Source of the DNA: Lepidurus packardi
Lineage: Eukaryota; Arthropoda; Branchiopoda; Notostraca; Triopsidae
Reading direction: 5' to 3'
Length of the DNA: 64,000 nt
NCBI GenBank assembly: GCA_023053545.1
Contig: JAKZAN010000006.1
Span: 5,771,001-5,835,000, forward strand
Shown here: positions 1-11,787 of the stretch, in pieces
Layout of the letters: every line of letters begins with the position of its first letter
Numbering within the stretch: the stretch's first letter is position 1
Made by a program: the position numbers and the translations under genes
The notes under the pieces: model-generated
Told to the model about the DNA's origin: nothing
Seen by the model: only the letters and a program-made list of their open reading frames with translations
Databases searched by the model: none

Positions 1-999
1 GTCTTACCTGACACGGACGTATGGAGCTAAAGCGTCTCTTTCTCCTGCCCTTCCGTTTCCGGAGGGGAGGGGGAACCTTAAAGTTTGGAGCCCCAACTTG
101 TTTTGCCCTTCTTTACACTCCCTTTAACTAAGGACAAAGGCCTTGGGCGGAAAACGGGACGGCAGGGAGGAAGTTAGAGGGGGTAGAGGCACTCGCCAGC
201 AGGGACAACAGTACGGTATCTTTAATGGAGTGTCATTTGTCAAACTCTTATCAGTTAATGACCAACGCTCTCTACCGGTAATGAAGTCATTTACAGTGGG
301 AGTTAGGAAAAAAAGAAGGACAGCCTAGGTTTCTTATTACCAGGAACAGGACTGTTTTCTGATGGAAGTGATGATAACAATGGAAGCAATGATAATAACT
401 TTCATATCGCTTGCAGCAGAGCCGCAAACGATATGAAAGTTTGCCTTCCATTTTCCTTTGTGTGCGTCAAGATTAGGTCGCATACAGGGAGGAAAGCGTG
501 TTTTCCGTGGGGGGATTTTTAATTTTGGGGGAGAAAAAAAGTTTTTGTTTTTCATTATATTTTTATTATTTTCATTTGACTTCAAATGAAATGTATTCAA
601 AGTTGTCGAAGTGAATGGGGCAAGTTTTTACATGAAAAATGGGGCATCGGGGTGCAATAAGCAAGTTTGGCGGGGGGATGCTGTTTCTCTAGTGGAAGAA
701 ATTCATTGCTCTAGTATTGCTGCTCGCAAAGACACGTGAAGTAGTGAATTTTGCAGTTTGGTGTTTAGCAGAATTACTGGGTTGGTAAAGTTGTGAGTTT
801 TTTGTTGAAAAATAAATAAATAAAAATAAATTGAAAAAGGAGATTTGGTGACGTTATGAAGCTGTTCTGAGCTAAGTAGCTATTACTGTAGCAATGTTTC
901 CTTATTACTGCAAGCTAAAGCGAGCCAATTTACTCCTAATTTCGGAACAGTTTGTCCAGACTGATTTAGGAATGGATGTGTTGTAGTAAAACTGTCTAA
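1..999. other. No gene seen
   Basis: Low-complexity, AT-leaning sequence with only short random-looking reading frames. I see no domain, splice-consistent exon or RNA gene. A perfect inverted repeat at 397-441 is listed separately. Confidence 0.6.
397..441. repeat. Perfect 13-bp inverted repeat (hairpin)
   Basis: The arm aactttcatatcg at 397-409 is perfectly complementary to 429-441. A few more pairs (ttgc/gcaa) are possible inside the 19-nt loop. No function can be assigned. Confidence 0.7.
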
Positions 1000-3250
1000 T
1001 GGCGTACTTTCGCCTAAAATTACTGCAGTAATTTTTGAGTTTTCCGGGGATTCCTGACTTTTCGTTAGCGTTATAATATGGTTATTTCATTTAAAACCTT
1101 GTCGAATATTGGGGGTTACCCTACTGTAGCGTTTATAGTGCAGTAATATAAGGGATAGGTCGAATATTACTGCAGAAATATTAATATCACTGCCCAAACT
1201 TTTTTCGACTACCTTACATGTGTTTCTGTAATCCTATTTTAAACGTTTAGACTAAGTTATACATAATCTGTCCAATATAACTGCAGAAATAGTACCGCAG
1301 TAATATTGTTTTTTAGCGAGTTTGGAAAAGCAAAGTTTAGCTCAAGTTCTTAACTCAACTTGCTAATGTTACCTGAGCATCTGAAAGTTATACAATATTT
1401 CTTTTGGAAGTTTTCATTTCTTTGGAAAGTTTTCATTTCTTTTCCGAGAGATAGTCTCGAAAGATTATGGAAGCGAGAATAGGACAATTAATCATCAAAA
1501 GGCCGCAGAGAAAAGCCACCGTCCGTCATGTGGCCAAAGGCCATACAACGACTTTGACGAACGCACCCAAATTTTTCAATATCCAAAAAGCTGTGCGTCA
1601 TACTCACGAACCCCCAAAAAAATGTATAGATCCAACCTGCCATTTCTTTCTCATTTTTTCAGCTCGTGTTATAGATAGCCTTAAGGTTGCCGGGTATACA
1701 TATTAAAAATCACACATCATAGATCACTTTATCAATTCGACCTTCCAGCAAAAGGCTGAGAAGTTCCCTACTTTGCTTCCATAATCCAGTTTTTATCTCT
1801 TTTTGGGGATTTTTACCTGATTTTTAAGGGAGCAGTCATAAGAAACCTGCCACGTATTGCTGCATTATTTGCCAATGCTGCAGTAATAATTTCTGCGTAA
1901 TATCTTCAGCATAAGCTGAAGTAATATACAGAAATTGAGACGGAAGGAACAATGCCATCTGCAATGATATCGGTAATTTGAAGGGAAATATCGTAATATT
2001 GGAGTAATATAGAAAATTCTGCAGAAATAACCCTATTTGAACTCTAGATAGAAGCCTGTTATTACAGAGAAGGGCAATCACTGCAGGAATGCCGAGATTT
2101 CTGCAAGATCTCCCGAAATTATGTCCAAAACTGTGGAGATACACGGCAGAATACTATAACATTGACTAAGCTCCTTGTACAATCATGGTACTGCAGAGAA
2201 AGAGAATTGTCGCAGGAATAGCGAGATTTCTGTAGAATTGTGGAAAATTATGGCAAAAATTCACCTATCTGAATTCAGATATAAGTCTATTAGTAAAGAG
2301 AAGGATAATTACTGCAGGAATATAGAAATTCCTGTAGAATTATTGCCATATAAACCTGCCATATATTGCTGCATTATTTGCCAGTGCTGCAGTAATATTT
2401 TATACGTAATATCTTCAGCTTAAGCTGAAGTAATATACAGAAATTGAGACGGAAGGAACAGTGCCATCTGCAATGATATCGTAAATTTCAAGAAAAATAT
2501 CATAATATTGGAGTAATATAGAAAATTCTGCAGAAATAACCCTATTTGACCTCTAGATAGAAGCCTGTTATTACAGAGAAGGGCAATCACTGCAGGAATG
2601 CCGAGATTTCTGCAAGATCACCCGAAATTATGTCCAAAACTGTGGAGATACACCGCAGAATACTATAACATTGAAGTAATACTGAAAATTTCGCAGAAAT
2701 AAACCTGAACTCCAGACATAAGTCTGAATCTGAACTCCAGATATAAGTCTATTAGTAAAGAGAAGGAGAATTACTGCTGGAATGTAGAAGTTCCTGGTAG
2801 AATTATTGGAAATTGTGGACAAAATTACCGAAATACACTGCCGAAGTACCATAAATTTGAAGTAATACTGAAAATTACGCAGTAATAAACATACTTGAGC
2901 TCCTTGCACAAGCATATTACTACAGAGAATGGGAATTTTCGCAGGAATAGCGAGATTTCTGTAGAGTTGTGGAAAATTATGGCAAAAATTCTATAAAGAC
3001 ACGGCAGAAATACCATAATATAGAAAATTCCTCAGTAATAAACCTATTTGAACTCTCGATACAAGCCTATTATTACAGAGCAGGAGCATTACTGTCATAA
3101 TATCAAGATTTCTGCAAGATCACTCGAAGTTATGGCCAAAATTATCGAAATACACGGTAGAAATTCCACAGTTTTGCCCAAAATTGTCCCTATTACTGAA
3201 ATATTGGACATAGTATTGCCACCTATTACTGCAGATAGTCCTCCCAGCTA
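1000..3250. repeat. CTGCAG-centred degenerate repeat field
   Basis: The words ATTACTGCAG, TTTCTGCAG and their reverse complements recur every few tens of bases. Within the field a block of about 320 bp at 1840-2160 is repeated at 2349-2670, an offset of about 508 bp, with few differences. Shorter diverged copies fill 2180-2340 and 2700-3230. Reading frames across it are by-products of the repeat. The same word family recurs at 4.0-4.9 kb and inside several adhesion-GPCR introns. Confidence 0.75.
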
Positions 3251-4039
3251 TTTATACTAAAAAAATTTACTGAATTAGTTGAAGTCTGTCAAAAATCCCT
3301 ACCTTCATTGACATCGACATCTAGGTGAAAGGCAGTCCTTAGCAGCTGTAAGTATCTGCATGAAGAAATGTCGATTCAAGACTGCAGCAATAGTTCTGCA
3401 AGCTGTTTTTCCTTTAGGCTTTTCGGTCTTTCACATTGCTGACGAAAACTGATTCATTATGCAGCGAGCGTTTATGCTAAAGCCTCCTTAATGAAGTTTG
3501 GCTGGTGTCAAATAGTTCAAAGGGCAGTGTTTACCTGGTAGCTGTGCTTCGCACTCCCTTTGCCGTAAGAGGATCAGACACCAATACCCGTTTTTCCGAC
3601 TCCCCGTCTCCCTCTTCTTGTCTCCCCCCCCTCTCTGTGTGTGGAACGTAACACCTGGGAAGGTTCACAGCGATGCTCAACAATATTCTATACAAAACTT
3701 CCCGACATACGATCGCTCTGTATAACTAATCAGCTTTCCTCTTCAGCGCAGAACTGTCTGATATTTCTGCTTCCCTTTTGCCAACAAAATAAAAAGTAAC
3801 ATGCAAAATGGATGACGAGGCCTCTTACGGTTCAATGCATTAAGTACCGGCTTTAAAAAAATAATGCAGCCCATGAGTCAGAGTCCTTTACCACCTTCCC
3901 CCTCCCGTGCCCTCAAAGGAAGATTTCTGCGAAAAGCTGATTTGAGTTTTTTGGACCATTTCCTGTTCTCATTCTCTCAGCATTAGTGTTTTTCGGTGGT
4001 TCTTATAGAAACAATTTTTCTTAATTACTGGGCGGGTTA
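3251..4039. other. No gene seen
   Basis: Unique-looking sequence with pyrimidine-rich patches around 3600-3640 and 3890-3920. No coding or RNA feature can be supported. Confidence 0.5.
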
Positions 4040-4870
4040 TTTTGGGAATTTCTACGAGTATTTCTGCAGTAATTGGCAGTAATATGGCTACTTTAATGCT
4101 TCATATCTTGCAGATCAATCCCTTTTATCGTTCATATCAGTTTCATTAGGGGTAGGTCACTAAGATAGTACTGTCTGGCTACTATTTCTGCCAGATTTAT
4201 CTTATTTCTACCAGGTTTTCTGTTCGCCAGGTAAACAAGACTGTTTTTCTTCCTAGCAAGTGTAGCCAAAGTTGATTTAAGCCGAGCAATTGTAAATGTA
4301 AGTGGAAAAAGTCCTTGCTACACGATTTCTGCAGCAATAAGACTTGTCTATAAGATCGCAACGTATACTTGTAAGTGACCCAAGTTAGGACTCGCTGGAG
4401 TGCTCCGAGGTCGTACTTTTTATTTAAGAAATTATTCATAATTCCTTGCCGTTGATTTCGGAATTTTTAGATTTTTTCAGAATTTCTACGAGTATTCTTG
4501 CAGTAATTTGCCGTAATCTGGCTATTTTAGTCTAATAACCGGTTCTAATCTGGTCCATTACGTCTCATGTCGTTCGGATCAATTACTTCATCGTTAACAG
4601 CTTTTACATTAGCTGTGGATCGCTAGATTAGTATTATCCGGCTAGTATTTCTTCCAGATTCATCTCATTTCTGCCAGATTTCCTCTTCTACAGGTAAACA
4701 AGGCTGTTTACCTTCGTAGCAAGTGTAGCCAAAGTTGATTTAAGCCCAGAAATGTAAAAGTAAGTGGAAAAAAGGTCATTACTGCACGATTTCTGCAGCA
4801 ATAATATTTGTCTATAAAACCCCAATGTATTCGTGGGGCACGTGACCCAAGATAGTACTCACTGAAGACT
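4040..4870. repeat. Two-copy tandem duplication, about 435-465 bp
   Basis: Sequence from about 4047 (aatttctacgag) is repeated from about 4481. Shared landmarks include gcaagtgtagcc at about 4256 and 4720 and acgatttctgcagcaataa in both. The changing offset (434 to 464) shows indels between copies. Each copy includes the CTGCAG word family. Confidence 0.7.
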
Positions 4871-6771
4871 CTGGAGACGTCAAAAAGGGGGGTTGCTTCA
4901 ATCATGAAGATTTCCTCCGAAGTAATTTCCAGTAAGAGCAGCCGACTATGTAAATGAGTGCAAAGCCGTGGTGGGTACGTGTATGTGTGAGTGTGTATAT
5001 ATCTGTGTGTGTGTATGCACCGCGTGTTGTTATTCCTCCGGGAACTGGACCCAAAGTTTGAGGAGAGTCGTATAGGTCTCTTGCATACTGATGCCCATTA
5101 CACCTCAAGTTTGTGCCAATCTTGGTCTCCTTCCCCAGGTTCGCCGGAGGGGGAGAAGGGAGCCGCGAGTAAACAAAATAACAGACCAACTTCTCCCAGG
5201 CAGAAATGCGGTAGAAATGAACTTTCCGTTTAAGTGTTTGCTTCCTGGATGAGCATCTAACGACACCTTTACCTAACAAATCCTTTTTCTTATCACCTCA
5301 TGTCTTAGCTTCATCTTCTCCTTCGAAGTTTCCTCATTTCTTCGTAAAAAGATTCATTTCTTTGTAAAGAACCTGGAGATTCTGTAGGACGTACTGAATG
5401 AAGACAGGGGATGAAATGCAATCAGAACCTGAGACACGTTGAAAATTTAGCCTGGAAATCGAAGCTAGAGACCGGGGAGATTTACATTTAGACGGAATTT
5501 GTTAATAGAAATTTGGCAGAAATTTGGCAAGGGTGGTTGCCTGCTTTCTGGGAGGAAATTTGCTTCCTCCACATGAGAGAGCTTTCCGTGGATCTTGACT
5601 GATACTAGTTTGGGAGCTTTAAAGCCTTGCAAATCTATTCCGCACGGAGCTCTTCATCTCAATAGAAGAACTTGTGTGCTTTACCGTCCCCTTTGTTTGG
5701 TTTTACATGGGGCGATAGACGAATCTGCTGATACACAGTACTTTTTTTGAGTTAGTTTTAAAGGTACGGGACTTCCTGGCACGTGCTAGGTTTCAAACGG
5801 TAATATTTGTCCAACTTTACGGTCACTGAATTGACTATTTAAGTGGTGGAATTTGTAACTGTTGTTTAAGAGTGAATTTTGGTTCAGCAGAAGGAGAATT
5901 AACGAAGATACAGTTTGGATGCAAGGTTAGTAGATCAATGAACACTAAAACTAACCTTTAAGTAGGACTTTCGAGACCATAACCTTCTAACTTATTTGGG
6001 GTTTTCCACGCTTAAAGTAAAAGTTCTGTTTTGGGGTATTTGTTTAGTTATCTGGCTTATTTAGCTTGTTTTATATCTAAAGATAAACTTGTGGATAGAA
6101 TATTGGTAAAAATCCGCACGTTCTAAGAAGATGTATCACGCAAAACACAGTCAACGCCTAAACTGACCGTTGGCTAAATTTGAAATGGAAGAATCGCCGC
6201 TGGCGGCCACGGGTGTCGCTAGCTGATAGTTAGAAAAATAAATTCATAATAAAAAGCACTTTTTAATTCATATTTACGTAACTAATTGGTTTCACACCAT
6301 GGCACTGGTTAATTTTAATGTTCCTTTATATTCTTTCTCTAGAATATTATGTTACCAACAAAAGTAAATGTAATATTTGATAGTGGAAGCTCCCAAACTA
6401 TGTTAACAGTATTATTTTTTAATGTTGGATATTATTATGTGTTGTTTTTTAAACAGCTGGTTGATTGCACATAGAAAACACGTTTGCTGTTGCACAATTA
6501 TTAGTTGCACGATGCTACCAACCTGTTTTAAAGGTTTCGCCTTGATTGAAACCTCAATTTTAAATATTTCCTGTCTAATCACAAGCTAAGGGCAGGGAAG
6601 AGTAACCTGTGTCTACTCGATTTGCATGATGATTGACGTAATTTAGTAACTTCTTCCAAGCCATCAGTCCCACTCACGCTTCTTTTCATAAACAATGCCT
6701 GCTCTCGAATTTTTTATTAGCACATTTCATAACTCCCCTGATTCGTTGGAGCGCTCACAATCTCTATGAAT
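4871..6771. other. No gene seen, left flank of the LTR element
   Basis: A short TG/CA-rich stretch lies at 4975-5015. The rest shows no supportable gene. The four bases GAAT at 6768-6771 are the left copy of the LTR element's target-site duplication. Confidence 0.5.
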
Positions 6772-7512
6772 TGTGATAGTCAGTTTATTCAGTGTATTCA
6801 CCCTAACTATCAGCGGGGTCGGTACAGGTTTAGAGAGGAGGGACAGGGGAGGGGTCGGGTCGATACTGGCTTCGGGCTAGGGCTTCGCTGGCTTCGGGTG
6901 GGTTCGGTCTCGATAGACGGTGATGTCGGCTGAGGACTGCTGGGGGATTGCTCGGCGGCTGGGTATCTGCGGTACGGAACAGGGAGCGTAAACTGGCAAC
7001 AGCGGGTGAACTGGTCTTACGGGGACTGAGACGGAGGGCGAACTGGTTTTACGGGGACTACTGGGGGGGGGGGGGGAATTGCTCGGCGGACGGGTATCCT
7101 TGGCAAGGAACCGTCCGCCGAGCAAGGAACACGGTGGTGAACTGGTGTTACGGGGACTGAGACGAGGGGTGAACTGTCTTCTGTTGTCGTCTGGTGGGTC
7201 CGTATTTATAGGCCAGTTGGACATCGTTATCGGGGTGCGCTTCTGTTGTTTCTACCTTCCGCCCCCTCCCTTGGGTTGGTATCGCTGTTTTGCTTCTTCT
7301 TGGGTCGTTGGACTTCGGAACTTAAGATTACCTTTGGACTGCGTATAGACATTCACGAGGGTTCTGGCCTCGGCACGAGAGATGTCTTTACGTTGTCCTT
7401 TACATTTATGGTCAACAGTGTTTATCGTATTTTCAGTGTTAATCTCTTAACTCTGCATAGTATATTGTTATCGAGCTTTAAATCCATACCACCACTAATT
7501 CCACTCCTTACA
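6772..7512 (-). repeat. 3' LTR (element orientation)
   Basis: This is the downstream LTR of the minus-strand element, 741 bp. It contains about three diverged copies of a unit with GAACTGGT...TACGGGGACT between about 7008 and 7170, a 14-G run at about 7063-7076 (C-run on the element strand), and a strong hairpin at 7081-7123. A purine-rich tract (7513-7523) immediately precedes it on the element strand. Confidence 0.92.
7081..7123. repeat. 13-bp perfect inverted repeat in the LTR
   Basis: Arms gctcggcggacgg (7081-7093) and ccgtccgccgagc (7111-7123) are perfectly complementary. The loop itself contains the smaller palindrome tccttggcaagga. The same structure is at 10211-10253 in the other LTR. 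If transcribed it would be a very stable RNA hairpin. Confidence 0.85.
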
Positions 7513-8696
7513 TCCCTCCACCCATTGAAAAAGTTGCCGTCCCGGCAACAGGATTCGTCCTTCCGTGGCAAAGGGCACACACCTCCCCTTGTAACTGCAC
7601 CAACCCCACGAAAATCCACGCAAAACCTCCGTGCACCATCCCTCTCCCCAACAAAAACTACTGGCGCCCCCCACGGAGAGGAAGAAGGTCTAATGACACC
7701 TCTATGCAACACCCCGTCCACATGCTGTCTAACAACTGCTTCCCGCGCTTCTGGCGCCCTGTATGGACGTTGGTAGACCGGATTGGAACCTCCGGTGTGA
7801 ATGGCATGTTCAACAAGTTTTGTACGGCCTAAATCGTTATCATCTTTTGCAAAAATATCCCGAAATTCAATTAATAATTTTAATAGCTCATCCCTGTGCG
7901 AAGGGGTAACATTCGACAGGTCGAAGTTCTCGAGTAACGGATACTCTGCACTTGGAAGTGAGTGCACTGCTGCAATCACGGACACTCTGGCGTTACAAAC
8001 TCTTCCTATAACTGTGTTTCGTTTCAACACAACATCGTTAGGACCATTATTCCAAAATGAGACTGGGATTTTACCGCATCCCTTCCCTATTACGATTGCC
8101 GGTTCGCTACAAACGAATTCGTCGTCTAGCTGAACAGGCTCAAAAATAATTTCCGCTCCATGCGAGTTATCGTGCTCGGATTTGGCAGTAGCAATGACTC
8201 TACTGTACGCGGGTATTTTCACTTGCTTATGCAGTTGCACTCTGGAACTGTTCCTTGCAAGGCCTACCACATTAATTTCTTTCTGCATGCTTATTTCCAT
8301 TGACGCGCCGTCAATCACTATACTCTGGCTCTGAATCGCATCCATACCGAGGATGATGTCGTGAGCTAACTCTTCTGCTACGTAACATTCAACTTTGAAT
8401 TTACGGCCTTGAATTTCAAAAGGTAATTCATAACAACCGAAGACATTCAGGTTCTCTCCTGTTACTGATTTCAAGATTGTATCAGTTTGAACTGGCTCTC
8501 CTGCAATGTCCGGTGTCAGCAAATTAAACGCTTGCTTATTCATAACTGTAACGCCTGCCCCTGTGTCAACTAAACATCTAAATGGGATTGATCCTATAAT
8601 AACTTTTGCAAAAATTCTACCGGGGGGTCTCCTAAAAAGGTTTTTCCTTCTCCTACCTGGTGCCAACTGACCTTTTTGTTGCGCCACAGTCAGCAC
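7422..8696 (-). pseudogene. Truncated pol: aspartic protease plus start of reverse transcriptase
   Basis: The frame opens next to the gag stop in the -1 register. An early region carries the retropepsin active site (CLVDTGAGVTV, about residues 41-51) and a later ILGMDAI, the matching flap-end motif of pepsin-like retroviral proteases. Toward the end comes the N-terminal part of reverse transcriptase, recognisable by GVIRPSSSPWGAPVVFV and FCVDFR. The region after that is poorly conserved and rich in Gly and Arg, and the frame then runs through the polypurine tract into the 3' LTR and stops at 7422. The catalytic YxDD segment, RNase H and integrase are missing. This looks like an internal deletion between early reverse transcriptase and the 3' end. 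Confidence 0.88.
7513..7523 (-). other. Polypurine tract
   Basis: The element strand reads GGGTGGAGGGA directly against the 3' LTR, the expected position of the plus-strand primer for reverse transcription. Confidence 0.6.
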
Positions 8697-8698
8697 CT

Positions 8699-9784
8699 CT
8701 AGTTTGATTGGTTCGTTCGGCAGTAAGCTGCTATGTGTCCTCGTCTACGACATGACCAACATTCAATGTTGGGATTTCGGGGTCGTGACATGCCTTGTGG
8801 CCTATCAGTATGGTTGCCTGGGGGGAACCGTGGTTCAAAGCTAGGGCGTGGTCGGAAGGTGGGGTTTCTAGGGTTGAAGTTGTTCCTGCTTGGGGACTGG
8901 AATCTGTTCGTATTTCGTGAGGACTGGTCCGAGAAACGGACTTGTCTATCGCCGCTGCGAGATGTGTCGCGATACGGGTTTGAGGGATTGTATGAATTTT
9001 GGGATCTATATCGGTTCGGGGATCTGTATCCCGAGCTGTTTCGATCGTAAGAGTACGAATTGGGAGGTTTGTTCGGGGTAGTGCTTCTGCTCCTGCGGCT
9101 GAACGACGGTTCGCTAGTAGTAAGCGCAGCAACAACTGCTGTAAGTTTTTCGATTTCATTCTGAAGGCTAACATTGTGGGGAACTGCTACTTCGTTAGCT
9201 TCTTCTCGAGCTGCAACTTCTATAGCTTCGCGAAGGTTCGCTGGGTTGGCGCTTAGAACGTAGCGTTTTAAATAAGGAAGAAGTCCTCTGATAAAATTTA
9301 GGCGCATGATTTTGTCTAATATTTCGTTCCCAGCTGGGGGGCTATCGTTTTCGTGGACTCGTCTTGTGAGTGAACGAATTTTGTCTGCAAAATCACGAAC
9401 TGGCTGTTTTGCTTCTTGATTGCAATTCTGGAGTTTGACTATAGCTTGTGATTCGTGGTGACTGTCACCGTAGCGTTCGGAGAGAGCTGTTTTGAATTCT
9501 GTGTAAGTTGTTGGGCGGGGAGAAATAGTGTTGTAATAGGCACCGGCGCCTCCTTTTAATTTAATTACGGCTACTTTGAGTAGGTGTGGTTCGGACCATC
9601 CTATTGTACTACCAATGCGTTCTAAATCTTGGAAAAATCGTCTTACTGATGCATCGTCGGATTCTCCTGTAAAATCAGGGATCGTGTGCATCATCGTAGA
9701 GTTAAGTAATGGAGATAGGATTTCATTTAGCTGTTCTGGGGTTATTGATAAGGGAACTGTGGACGTTGATCCTACAGCGGTCAT
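8699..9784 (-). CDS. Gag polyprotein of the LTR element
   Basis: The predicted product is 361 residues, the structural protein that would package element RNA. Residues about 30-210 resemble the retrotransposon Gag capsid region, with DFTGE near the start followed by charged helical sequence. Residues about 235-340 are rich in Arg, Ser, Asn and Pro. A single CCHC zinc knuckle (CWSC...GHIAAYC, spacing CX2CX4HX4C) lies near the C terminus. The frame is uninterrupted from ATG to stop. The following pol frame is in the -1 register, as in elements that use frameshifting, though no canonical slippery heptamer is obvious. Note that this is the only apparently complete protein of the element. Confidence 0.9.
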   Translation of the reverse strand: MTAVGSTSTVPLSITPEQLNEILSPLLNSTMMHTIPDFTGESDDASVRRFFQDLERIGSTIGWSEPHLLKVAVIKLKGGAGAYYNTISPRPTTYTEFKTALSERYGDSHHESQAIVKLQNCNQEAKQPVRDFADKIRSLTRRVHENDSPPAGNEILDKIMRLNFIRGLLPYLKRYVLSANPANLREAIEVAAREEANEVAVPHNVSLQNEIEKLTAVVAALTTSEPSFSRRSRSTTPNKPPNSYSYDRNSSGYRSPNRYRSQNSYNPSNPYRDTSRSGDRQVRFSDQSSRNTNRFQSPSRNNFNPRNPTFRPRPSFEPRFPPGNHTDRPQGMSRPRNPNIECWSCRRRGHIAAYCRTNQSN

Positions 9785-9885
9785 TTTTAATTTGTATGGT
9801 TGTACTTACGATTCGTGGAGTTTCGGGGTATTGATACGGGTAGGCGTGGAAGCTTGTTTTCGGGTTCGGAGGACGTGGGGTCGAA

Positions 9886-9900
9886 GAAACGCTGCCACCA
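9886..9900 (-). other. Candidate tRNA primer-binding site
   Basis: One base inside the 5' LTR the element strand reads TGGTGGCAGCGTTTC. TGG directly after the LTR is typical of a site pairing with a tRNA 3' CCA end. I did not identify the tRNA. Confidence 0.5.
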
Positions 9901-9901
9901 G

Positions 9902-10642
9902 TGTGATAGTCAGTTTATTCAGTGTATTCACCCTAACTATCAGCGGGGTCGGTACAGGTTTAGAGAGGAGGGACAGGGGAGGGGTCGGGTCGATACTGGC
10001 TTCGGGCTAGGGCTTCGCTGGCTTCGGGTGGGTTCGGTCTCGATAGACGGTGATGTCGGCTGAGGACTGCTGGGGGATTGCTCGGCGGCTGGGTATCTGC
10101 GGTACGGAACAGGGAGCGTAAACTGGCAACAGCGGGTGAACTGGTCTTACGGGGACTGAGACGGAGGGCGAACTGGTTTTACGGGGACTACTGGGGGGGG
10201 GGGGGGAATTGCTCGGCGGACGGGTATCCTTGGCAAGGAACCGTCCGCCGAGCAAGGAACACGGTGGTGAACTGGTGTTACGGGGACTGAGACGAGGGGT
10301 GAACTGTCTTCTGTTGTCGTCTGGTGGGTCCGTATTTATAGGCCAGTTGGACATCGTTATCGGGGTGCGCTTCTGTTGTTTCTACCTTCCGCCCCCTCCC
10401 TTGGGTTGGTATCGCTGTTTTGCTTCTTCTTGGGTCGTTGGACTTCGGAACTTAAGATTACCTTTGGACTGCGTATAGACATTCACGAGGGTTCTGGCCT
10501 CGGCACGAGAGATGTCTTTACGTTGTCCTTTACATTTATGGTCAACAGTGTTTATCGTATTTTCAGTGTTAATCTCTTAACTCTGCATAGTATATTGTTA
10601 TCGAGCTTTAAATCCATACCACCACTAATTCCACTCCTTACA
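9902..10642 (-). repeat. 5' LTR (element orientation)
   Basis: A direct repeat of 6772-7512 at a constant offset of 3,130 bp. As the upstream LTR it would supply the promoter. It ends at 9902, and the candidate primer-binding site follows one base later. Confidence 0.92.
10333..10340 (-). promoter_or_regulatory. TATA box in the 5' LTR
   Basis: The minus strand reads TATAAATA about 300 bases into the 5' LTR, a plausible core promoter marking the U3/R region. The 3' LTR carries the same sequence at 7203-7210. Inferred from motif and position only. Confidence 0.55.
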
Positions 10643-11787
10643 GAATCGATCCTCGCATAATTTGATTTTTTGCACAGGGTGAACCTACAACCCTTTTTAA
10701 CATAAATATGCAACTGAAAACCAAATTGCCGAGCTCTACAAACCATGCGAAATCGTTTCTTACTGAACTTTTTGTTCTTCTTTCCTTGTTGTCTTCTAGT
10801 AACAGGATTTTTTAAACCTTAGTAACTCCATTTCGAAACAAGTTAACGTAATAAAGCCACAGCTCGTATCATTAATTCCGGCTGTAATAATAGGTTTACT
10901 GCATTAATAAAGTAGCAACGCTTGAAAACCCAATTACAAGTGTAACAGAAAACATTTTCAAAAAGAAACCGCGGGTCTGCAGACCATATTAGCGCTTAGA
11001 ACGCTACAAGCGCCCATTCACAATCCCCAGAAGGCGTACCCAAGCCTCCCCCTAGAGCTTAGGCGCTGTGCAGCCAGGCAATCACCCAGGCATCCGGGCA
11101 CGGTAAGACAAGTCAAACCAGACGGCACTTGGAGTTCGCGGGCCAGTCTAGACGCGTCGCGTGATAGTGACGGTTGTGTGTACGGTAGCGGACAGTTACA
11201 AATTTCGCCCGTCTTGACATTTCAACTAAAAAAAAAAATCAAATTAGACCCTAATTTGGCTTCTCAAGGCTTTGAGTGTGTGCGTGTGACATCCTAGCCT
11301 CCAGCTAAAACCCAGTTGTAAAATAAAAACGTTTGAAAATTAATCGTGGAACCGTTTTAAGTGCGTGAGGCAAGTGAGACGCACAGAAACGTTCGAAAAG
11401 TCGACTCAGGAGTACGATGCAGGGCTAACCGTAGCCATTAACGGCAAGTCAGGTTCACTTACTTTATTTTCCGAATTTAACACTAAACGCCCGAAGTTGC
11501 GTTATTTTAGACAAAAATATTATAATTAAAAATGAAATCAAAACAACGCTAAAGTAAACAACTGTTTCAAATATGTTATACATACATAAACTATTTTAAA
11601 CATTTTTTTAAATAAGAGTTTTAAAATTTTTAATTACAATTTAAAATTAGATAAAAAAACGCTAAAGTAAACAACTGTTTCAAATATGTTAGAAATATAT
11701 AAACTATTTCAAAACAAATTTTAAAAAAGGAATTTTTTTTTTACAATTTTTCATTTTTTTAAAAATGAAATAAAAAGCTTTTAAACT
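10643..11787. other. No gene seen
   Basis: Right flank of the LTR element. It becomes very AT-rich after about 11,500. A short direct repeat around aacgctaaagtaaacaactg occurs at about 11,545 and 11,660. No exon or RNA gene can be supported. Confidence 0.5.

Larger units (their letters stand above)
6772..10642 (-). mobile_element. Gypsy-type LTR retroelement, internally deleted
   Basis: A 3,871-bp element lies on the minus strand. Two 741-bp direct repeats (6772-7512 and 9902-10642) begin TG and end CA. They flank a 2,389-bp interior with gag and the start of pol (protease and the first part of reverse transcriptase). The insertion is bounded by GAAT at 6768-6771 and 10643-10646, a 4-bp duplication typical of Ty3/gypsy elements. 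Most of reverse transcriptase, all of RNase H and integrase, and any env are absent, so the copy cannot be autonomous. By eye the LTRs look identical, including a 14-G run, which points to a recent insertion. Any mobilisation would need proteins supplied in trans. Confidence 0.93.

Noticed and set aside
6877-7348. Several 70-115-codon frames in the LTR, repeated at 10,007-10,478
   Set aside because: They fall within GC-rich LTR sequence, are identical in both LTRs and are Pro/Ser or Gly/Arg low-complexity.
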